A stretch of DNA of 16,977 nt, from NCBI GenBank assembly GCA_020829485.1, contig JAIVFU010000126.1:1-16977 (forward strand), read 5' to 3'. A program made the position numbers and the translations under genes. Under the pieces are notes generated by a model that saw only the letters and a list, made by a program, of their open reading frames with translations, ran no database searches and was not told the DNA's origin. Positions 12,362-16,977 of the stretch are shown here, piece after piece (positions within the stretch are counted from its first letter, which is position 1; each line of letters begins with the position of its first letter). The stretch is from Nostoc sp. CHAB 5834. Its GTDB lineage: Bacteria > Cyanobacteriota > Cyanobacteriia > Cyanobacteriales > Nostocaceae.

Positions 12362-12856
12362 ATGCCGCGCAAACCGAAAGCTGTCCCTTTATCAAAAATA
12401 GAAGATATTCAAACCAGTCTTAAACACTTTGCGGCAACACCTAAAACTATCAGTCTGTCAGATTTAGTTCTCAGTTTGGCTAAACCTATTCAAGAGATGT
12501 TAGACGCTGGCTATTCTTATGACGATGTTTCTGATGTGTTTAAAGGTCATGGGGTAGAACTAGCGGCCAGTGGTCTGAAGAGTTTTCATAAAAAAGCTTC
12601 AACAATAACGGAGAATAATTCGAGTAATGAATCATCAGATAAAGCGGTTGAAGAATCAGTTAATTCTGACTCCGAGCCAGAATCAACTGATTCTTCAACC
12701 ACAACTAATAATGATGTTCCAGCCGTAGAGCCGGATAGTTCACCAATTGATAGTAGTGAACCATCCGGCTCATCATCATCTAAAACTAGTAAACGAAAGA
12801 AAACAACTCCTAATACTTCTTCCCAATTTAATATCACTGATAGGAGCGAAATATGA
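12362..12856 (+). CDS. TraK-like oriT-binding protein
   Basis: A 164-residue protein beginning MPRKPKAVPLSKIEDI. Residues about 30-75 read ISLSDLVLSLAKPIQEML, DAGYSYDDVSDVFKGHGVEL and ASGLKSFHKKA. The 'I...L..GYSY.DV...F...G....A..LK.F.KK' pattern is that of TraK/MobC-type oriT-binding helix-turn-helix proteins of RP4-like transfer regions. The C-terminal half is low-complexity, acidic and Ser-rich, ending in a basic KTSKRKKTT patch. The gene is first of a three-gene operon, and its TGA overlaps the next ATG (ATGA). The frame stays open to a TTG at 12314 and an ATG at 12320, adding up to 16 hydrophobic residues; I chose 12362 because the natural MPRK start fits the family, although no Shine-Dalgarno is seen. 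The assignment leans on gene order as much as on sequence. Confidence 0.65.
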   Translation: MPRKPKAVPLSKIEDIQTSLKHFAATPKTISLSDLVLSLAKPIQEMLDAGYSYDDVSDVFKGHGVELAASGLKSFHKKASTITENNSSNESSDKAVEESVNSDSEPESTDSSTTTNNDVPAVEPDSSPIDSSEPSGSSSSKTSKRKKTTPNTSSQFNITDRSEI

Positions 12857-13671
12857 AACGCATCGTGATGATACTGGGGGGCAAGGGTGGTACAGGTAAG
12901 ACCGCCTTTACTCGCTTACTGCTGGATGTAATGCACTCAAAGGGGATTAATTATCTAGCTTATGACGCTGATACAGAGAATCCAGAACTGTACGAGTACT
13001 ATCAAAACTTTGGCTCAGGGGTAAGACTGTTGAATTTCCTGGAGGTGGCAGAGGCTAAACGCTTCTTTACGGAAATCAAAGCGGAATCACCCGATTCAAT
13101 AATAGTAGATATGCCGGGGGCATCAAGCAATAAAACCAGGGAGATTATCAGTAAGTTTGGGCTATTCAAGATTGCAGGCGATTTAGGTTATCGGGTAACG
13201 CTGGTGACTGTGCTTAACCTTGGGTACTCGGTCATCACTAGCTTAAAAACAATGGCTGAGTTCTGTGGCGATAAAGCTGATTATGTGGTGGTAAAAAATC
13301 TGTGCTGGGATAAAGGTTCAGGTTTTCAGCGCTGGGAGAATAGCAAAACCTCGGCAGCTATAGCCGAACTTAAAGGCATAGAAATAGAAATGCCAGAGCT
13401 AGACTACTCGACCTTTGACACGTTGACAGAGAAAGGTCTACCTTACTCGGCTGCTACTGAAGAGAATGGTTTTCCTTTTGGAGATTACCTACTGGTCAGT
13501 GGGTTTTTGGATCAGGCTAAACCAGAACTTGAAAAAGCTGGGGCTTATCTGGGGTTGCAACAACCAGAGGTTCTGGTTGCTGCTTTAGAAAACACTACGA
13601 CTTCAAAACAGCCAAAAGTTACTGCGTCTACTTCTCGTCGGGGTCAAAAGAAAACTAATGAGCAACAATAA
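12853..13671 (+). CDS. ParA/MinD-superfamily ATPase, TraL-like
   Basis: A 272-residue P-loop ATPase. The deviant Walker A box is GGKGGTGKT (residues 9-17) with signature lysine K11; an A'-like segment YLAYDADTENPEL follows (about 35-47), then Walker B-like DSIIVDMPGASSNK (about 85-98). The C-terminal 30 residues are basic and polar. Strong Shine-Dalgarno AGGAG lies 7 bases before the ATG. It sits between a TraK-like and a TraM-like gene. Unlike plasmid ParA partition proteins it lacks the EAPSHG-type C-terminus seen in the parA remnant at 217-411, so it is a different branch, matching RP4 TraL/MobD-type ATPases thought to help relaxosome assembly or positioning. A partition role remains possible. 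Confidence 0.8.
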   Translation: MKRIVMILGGKGGTGKTAFTRLLLDVMHSKGINYLAYDADTENPELYEYYQNFGSGVRLLNFLEVAEAKRFFTEIKAESPDSIIVDMPGASSNKTREIISKFGLFKIAGDLGYRVTLVTVLNLGYSVITSLKTMAEFCGDKADYVVVKNLCWDKGSGFQRWENSKTSAAIAELKGIEIEMPELDYSTFDTLTEKGLPYSAATEENGFPFGDYLLVSGFLDQAKPELEKAGAYLGLQQPEVLVAALENTTTSKQPKVTASTSRRGQKKTNEQQ

Positions 13672-14401
13672 TAATGGCAACGGCAATCACAGCAATCCTC
13701 ATTCTGAAACTGCCGATTCAATAGAGAGCAGTGACCTGGGTGAGGTCAAGATAGCATTGGGCAGATTATATAGAGAGTTTGACAGTTTTAAGCAATCACA
13801 GAAAACTGAACGTGAAAGAGATAGGGCGGAGTTACAAGCATGGGCGCAAACGAATTTAATTCAGAATCAACTCCTCAGCAAAGCGATGGTGACAATCGAG
13901 ATGCTGACGGGGGAATTGAAGAATCAGAATCTCTCCTCTCACGAGTACGAGCAGAGCAACGAGAATTTGAGACAAGAATTAACTCCCTTACTGACGCAGT
14001 TAAAGAATACGCCAAAATCAACAGCGACATTAGAGAGCTTAGAGTTCAAAGGGCTAAAGAGCGAGATAACAGAATTAAAGCAGAACTGGAATCAACTGTT
14101 GAATCACACGCAGAAGTTGACTACGGTTATTCAGGAGTTGAAGAACAGCCGTCCTCCCGAACCCATCACCATAGAGAAAGAGGTTTATCGCTCTGAACCC
14201 CTAACTAAATATGGAATGATGGGGTTGATTACGACAATATTTGCTTTGTCAATGTTCTTTTCAATCAATCAATTAATTCCGGTAAAAACCTCGGATGATT
14301 TCAATACCTATCTACGAGCTATCTGGCAGCGTACTGGTTATAGCAATGTCAAGTTACAACGCATAGAAAAGCGTTTGGGTACTGACCGAAATCGAAGATG
14401 A
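13658..14401 (+). CDS. TraM-like coiled-coil membrane protein
   Basis: A 247-residue protein that starts inside the previous gene (14-bp overlap). The N-terminus is Asn/Ser rich and disordered (1-28). A long helical region of charged heptads follows (about 30-170; for example VKIALGRLYREFDSF and LRQELTPLLTQLKN), probably a coiled coil. One transmembrane segment MMGLITTIFALSMFFSI lies at about 187-205, with a short basic C-terminal tail of about 40 residues (GYSNVKLQRIEKRLG). The architecture, coiled coil plus a single membrane anchor as third gene after TraK- and TraL-like genes, matches RP4 TraM and MobE-type proteins. It may dock the ATPase or relaxosome at the inner membrane. Sequence similarity to those families is not evident by eye, so the name is positional. 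Confidence 0.7.
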   Translation: MSNNNNGNGNHSNPHSETADSIESSDLGEVKIALGRLYREFDSFKQSQKTERERDRAELQAWAQTNLIQNQLLSKAMVTIEMLTGELKNQNLSSHEYEQSNENLRQELTPLLTQLKNTPKSTATLESLEFKGLKSEITELKQNWNQLLNHTQKLTTVIQELKNSRPPEPITIEKEVYRSEPLTKYGMMGLITTIFALSMFFSINQLIPVKTSDDFNTYLRAIWQRTGYSNVKLQRIEKRLGTDRNRR

Positions 14402-14415
14402 AGGGCAATATATAG

Positions 14416-14457
14416 TGATTGGGGCAAACAGGCTTAACGTAATATTTGCCCCAATCA
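14416..14457. terminator. 13-bp hairpin between convergent genes
   Basis: TGATTGGGGCAAA (14416-14428) is the perfect complement of TTTGCCCCAATCA (14445-14457), loop 16. It lies 14 bp after the TraM-like stop and 9 bp before the end of the minus-strand HTH gene, the place for a two-way terminator. No T-run follows on either strand. Confidence 0.65.
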
Positions 14458-14466
14458 TACAAATAA

Positions 14467-14673
14467 TCAGAGATAAGAATGCACAAGCTTACCTTGAGTT
14501 GACCACTTCTCATCAAGAAGTCTGCAAGCGACATAGACAACTTTTTGAGGGTTGCGTTTGTGCCTTCCATTCATGTTCCAGGAACGGACGGTGAAATCAC
14601 TTTGATAACCTAAGACAAGTGCAAGCTCGTCATAACTTAACTGCCATTTTTTCTTAAACTCAATTGGGTGCAT
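14467..14673 (-). CDS. Small helix-turn-helix-like protein
   Basis: A 68-residue protein, MHPIEFKKKWQLSYDELA, LVLGYQSDFTVRSW, then a basic RHKRNPQKVVYVACRLLDEKW. The WQLSYDELALVLGY..DFTVRSW stretch has the spacing of a helix-turn-helix. Small proteins of this shape (start, LSY..LA.LLG, VRSW, RNP) recur in filamentous cyanobacteria, and I recall no defined function. It may regulate the transfer genes on either side. It is transcribed toward the TraM-like gene, with a hairpin between them. Confidence 0.65.
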   Translation of the reverse strand: MHPIEFKKKWQLSYDELALVLGYQSDFTVRSWNMNGRHKRNPQKVVYVACRLLDEKWSTQGKLVHSYL

Positions 14674-14745
14674 AAATTTAAATCCATCATTAGGATTTCA
14701 GAGTTTTGATGTCTTGATATCTTGGTATTAACTGAAAATTAAATA

Positions 14746-14907
14746 GAAGTCGGAAGTCGTAGGTCGGAAGTCGGAAGTACGGTTTTGAGATGGGGATTTT
14801 AACCCCTTTCTCATTACGAGCTTTGGCGTTGGGGATGGGGATTTAAACCCCTAAACGTCGGAACAATGAGTCAAGCTTCCGACTTCCGACTTCCTAGTTC
14901 CGACTTC
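14746..14907. repeat. Inverted arms of GTCGGAA-type short repeats
   Basis: The 32-base left arm (14746-14777) is made of GAAGTCGGAAGTC units; the right arm (14876-14907) is its inverted, imperfect copy, ending in TTCCGACTTCC. The arms match base for base except around the middle. Heptamer-type tandem repeats of this kind are typical of cyanobacterial spacers. Confidence 0.75.
14789..14852. repeat. Pair of 19-bp GATGGGGATTT..ACCCCT repeats
   Basis: GATGGGGATTTTAACCCCT (14789-14807) and GATGGGGATTTAAACCCCT (14834-14852) differ at one base and are 45 bp apart. Each contains a GGGG...CCCC inverted repeat. They sit in the loop of the larger inverted arms. Two copies do not make a CRISPR array. 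Confidence 0.65.
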
Positions 14908-14936
14908 GTTAATGGCTTTTTGAGATTGCAGTAAAA

Positions 14937-16703
14937 TCAAAAAGCAGTAAACCCTGACTTCTCACTACCTTTCAATTGGTTGGATTCTATAAGTTGTGCA
15001 ATCGCACTCCTTAAATAGCGAACACTCTTTTTCTCTTCGCCCCACTTTCGGCTATTTCTAATCGCGGCAAAGCTGACTGGTGTTGTCACGGCTGAAGTAA
15101 CAATGTTTAAAATTTGCTCTAAATCAGCCTCAGAAATACTCACCTCTTCTACCTCTGCAATTTCAACCTCTTGGGTAGGCTTTGAGAAAATAGACTCCAG
15201 TTTATTAACTGCGTCATCTGGTGCAATTTTCTCCCCTCTGGGCATAAGTGCTGGCTGGTGATGCTGCACCAGTTCCGGGAAGAATTTGAGTAATGTTCTA
15301 GCTGGATCTGGCTGACCATTTCCTGGGTGTAACTCTATCTTTAACCAGTCAGGAATCATGCCGAGATTGCCACCGCTAACAGGTTCAGCAAAGTTATTAG
15401 GGTTAGCCTTAAAATATTCGCCACTAGCAACATTAATTTTTCGCAATCCGCCAGCGCTAACAGACTGAGCTACACAGCCAATGAAGTTAACCGATTGCTT
15501 AAAGGTATCTGCTAGTCCTGCTGTGGCCTTGCCAACCACAGAAGTTAAGTTAGAGCCATGCAACACAATGATTAATGTACCGCCACATTTGGCGAAGCGA
15601 GAAAGTAAATATTGGATAGCCCAAGTGCGATCTGTCTCATCAAGTAAGGACAGCAACCGCATCGCCTCATCAATCACTAACAGTAAGTTTTTGTGGGAGT
15701 AAGGTTCACTTGCATCTAAGCCTTTAAGAAATTTAAGCAAGTCACGGGCGACTAGTTTATCTGCACCGTCCGCATCTTTTTCGGGGTATTTCAGAGCAGA
15801 AATCAGATTGCAACTAAAGGGGTAAACGTCCACCCCGGCTGTAAAGTATTGGGTGTTTAATCCCGAATCTAAAGCTAGAGATAATGTTGCCAAGATTGCT
15901 GCTAAGGTTCCCTTACCACCTCGTTGAGTGCCAGCGATCGCAATGACTTGGGAACTCATCATGTCTTCTATTTGGAAACCACTTTTCGTTAAAGCCGCGA
16001 TGAGTGCGTTTGCTCTATTCGCCAGAGGGAGATGAGTTATAGTCTCTGGTGAAAGCCCATTAGCTGATGGCTGTAACTCCTCCGGTCTAGAAAGAGAAGC
16101 AGCTTGATGGCTGTGCTGAATATCAACAATCGGTGATTGAAATTGCTTGATATCTACGGTCGGTGGTAACTGGGTTTGAGCTTGTGCAATAGCACTTATC
16201 TCTGACAGATTCACACGGCTGTCAATGGTCACATCCTGTAAATGGAGAGCCATGCTTTGATAAGTGGGTAGCTGACGACCCTTAAGCTTGCCAAACCAGC
16301 CAAACATCCAGCGATAAGCATAAAAACGTTTTCCTGGCTCAACTTGCGTTAAATACTGGACAATATTTTCAAATTCAGCATGAAGAAAGGCGTACTCTTC
16401 TGCTGATTGTCGTTCTAGAAATTTAACGGTATTAGCAAGATGATCTGCTTGATAATTGCTCCGATTATCATAGTCACCAGCACGGGCAACCGCGTCTATA
16501 AAGTTGCCACGTACAAATGGTATTGGTGCAATTTCTTTAGTGCGGTTGGAGTGTTCGACTACAAACCATAGCCATGCAGCACCGCCAATTAAACCACCAA
16601 CTATAGCCAGTGGGTTGACAGCATAACAAACTGCTCCTATCCCCCCAGCCAGCAAGCCAAGTACACGGGTCATGTCTGCTTCGTTCTCAGAAACTCGGGC
16701 CAT
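14937..16703 (-). CDS. Membrane-anchored P-loop ATPase, coupling-protein-like
   Basis: A 588-residue protein. Two hydrophobic segments (about 13-29 and 31-48) form a short N-terminal membrane hairpin. A region up to about 245 follows with a Gln/Pro-rich linker (170-215). The ATPase core has Walker A GTQRGGKGT (258-266), Walker B LLLVIDEA (340-347) and a sensor-like TLIIVLHGSNL (about 375-385). The last 60 residues (VTTPVSFAAIRNSRKWGEE to LIESNQLKG) look like a winged helix. Size, anchor and motor order recall type IV coupling proteins (VirD4/TraG/TraD), which feed relaxase-DNA to a secretion channel, but the usual GPTGSGKG and DEF motifs are altered. It may be a diverged coupling protein or another HerA/FtsK-like plasmid motor. 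AAGGA lies 12 bases before the ATG. A downstream start at Met11 is possible. Confidence 0.65.
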   Translation of the reverse strand: MARVSENEADMTRVLGLLAGGIGAVCYAVNPLAIVGGLIGGAAWLWFVVEHSNRTKEIAPIPFVRGNFIDAVARAGDYDNRSNYQADHLANTVKFLERQSAEEYAFLHAEFENIVQYLTQVEPGKRFYAYRWMFGWFGKLKGRQLPTYQSMALHLQDVTIDSRVNLSEISAIAQAQTQLPPTVDIKQFQSPIVDIQHSHQAASLSRPEELQPSANGLSPETITHLPLANRANALIAALTKSGFQIEDMMSSQVIAIAGTQRGGKGTLAAILATLSLALDSGLNTQYFTAGVDVYPFSCNLISALKYPEKDADGADKLVARDLLKFLKGLDASEPYSHKNLLLVIDEAMRLLSLLDETDRTWAIQYLLSRFAKCGGTLIIVLHGSNLTSVVGKATAGLADTFKQSVNFIGCVAQSVSAGGLRKINVASGEYFKANPNNFAEPVSGGNLGMIPDWLKIELHPGNGQPDPARTLLKFFPELVQHHQPALMPRGEKIAPDDAVNKLESIFSKPTQEVEIAEVEEVSISEADLEQILNIVTSAVTTPVSFAAIRNSRKWGEEKKSVRYLRSAIAQLIESNQLKGSEKSGFTAF

Positions 16704-16843
16704 TCAAATAATTGATCCTTGCGCTCTTGCAACCATTCAGAAACATTTCCTGCCTCCAAATGGGATAAGGCCGGATATGTTTCGCGTAAGTGTTCCGTTT
16801 CCTTAGTTGTAATTTTTGGGATATTATTGCCCACATTCCGCAC
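16670..16843 (-). CDS. Short ORF overlapping the ATPase start
   Basis: On the minus strand a frame from GTG at 16843 (after TAA about 25 bases earlier) reads RNVGNNIPKITTKETEHLRE, then LSHLEAGNVSEWLQERKD, and ends TGA at 16670, 57 codons. It overlaps the ATPase gene by 34 bp in another frame. The amphipathic, charged composition and the tight overlap suggest a coupled small gene, or the relic of a longer one. No family is recognised and no strong Shine-Dalgarno is seen. Confidence 0.35.
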   Translation of the reverse strand: MRNVGNNIPKITTKETEHLRETYPALSHLEAGNVSEWLQERKDQLFEWPEFLRTKQT

Positions 16844-16977
16844 TTCAACCTGTATTACAAAAAGTTACAGATAATTCTGGGACGTAAGTAAATAAAAATA
16901 CACAAAGGTGTTCAGTAAATAGGCATTAAGAAACGAATCTATGTGACGAACCATAAAATGGCTCAAGAACTGATCAA

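Noticed and set aside
16958..16977. Start of a plus-strand gene (ATGGCTCAAGAACTG...)
   Set aside because: Only six codons fit before the window ends and no Shine-Dalgarno precedes the ATG, so it cannot be supported.

Overview
The window reads as part of a plasmid, or of an integrated mobilizable element, from a cyanobacterium, most likely a filamentous one. Four copies of the HIP1 octamer GCGATCGC (starting at 2094, 7271, 7343 and 15934) are a cyanobacterial hallmark. GC-rich intergenic hairpins, GTCGGAA-type short tandem repeats, a TIGR03032-family remnant and FG-GAP/cadherin-like/RTX secreted proteins fit the same group. The genus cannot be told from the sequence alone.

Layout. (1) 1-1860, plasmid maintenance: a 5'-truncated parA remnant joined to an intact small ribbon-helix-helix-like gene with a 26-bp perfect palindrome inside it, then a minus-strand pair that looks like a Panacea-domain (DUF4065) antitoxin with an overlapping toxin-like gene. 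(2) 1860-3268, a decayed non-coding stretch with several hairpins, GC-rich repeats and a frameshifted 3' fragment of a TIGR03032 gene. (3) 3269-8305, one giant gene of 1678 codons: two seven-bladed FG-GAP beta-propellers, each followed by a cadherin-like domain, then a third Ig/cadherin-like domain, RTX repeats and a C-terminal type I secretion region. (4) 8306-8737, between convergent genes: a terminator, a transposase C-terminal remnant and a 127-bp inverted-repeat element. (5) 8738-14401, a mobilization module: MobC-like protein and relaxase on the minus strand, about 500 bp of non-coding DNA full of hairpins (candidate oriT), and a divergent plus-strand operon of a small basic DNA-binding-like protein, a ParA/TraL-type ATPase and a coiled-coil membrane protein. 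The order and divergence match the traJ-traI / oriT / traK-traL-traM layout of RP4. (6) 14401-16977: a terminator hairpin, a small HTH-like gene, a repeat-rich spacer, and a membrane-anchored P-loop ATPase that may be the coupling protein, preceded by a short overlapping ORF.

How the parts may work together: the relaxase and MobC would nick oriT, the TraK/L/M-like proteins would assemble or position the relaxosome, and the membrane ATPase could link it to a transfer channel. No channel (VirB-like) genes are present, so the element looks mobilizable rather than self-transmissible. The RHH gene, the parA remnant and the toxin-antitoxin-like pair would serve maintenance. The giant secreted protein is probably cargo, an adhesin or surface protein. 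No replication initiator and no type I secretion genes lie in the window.
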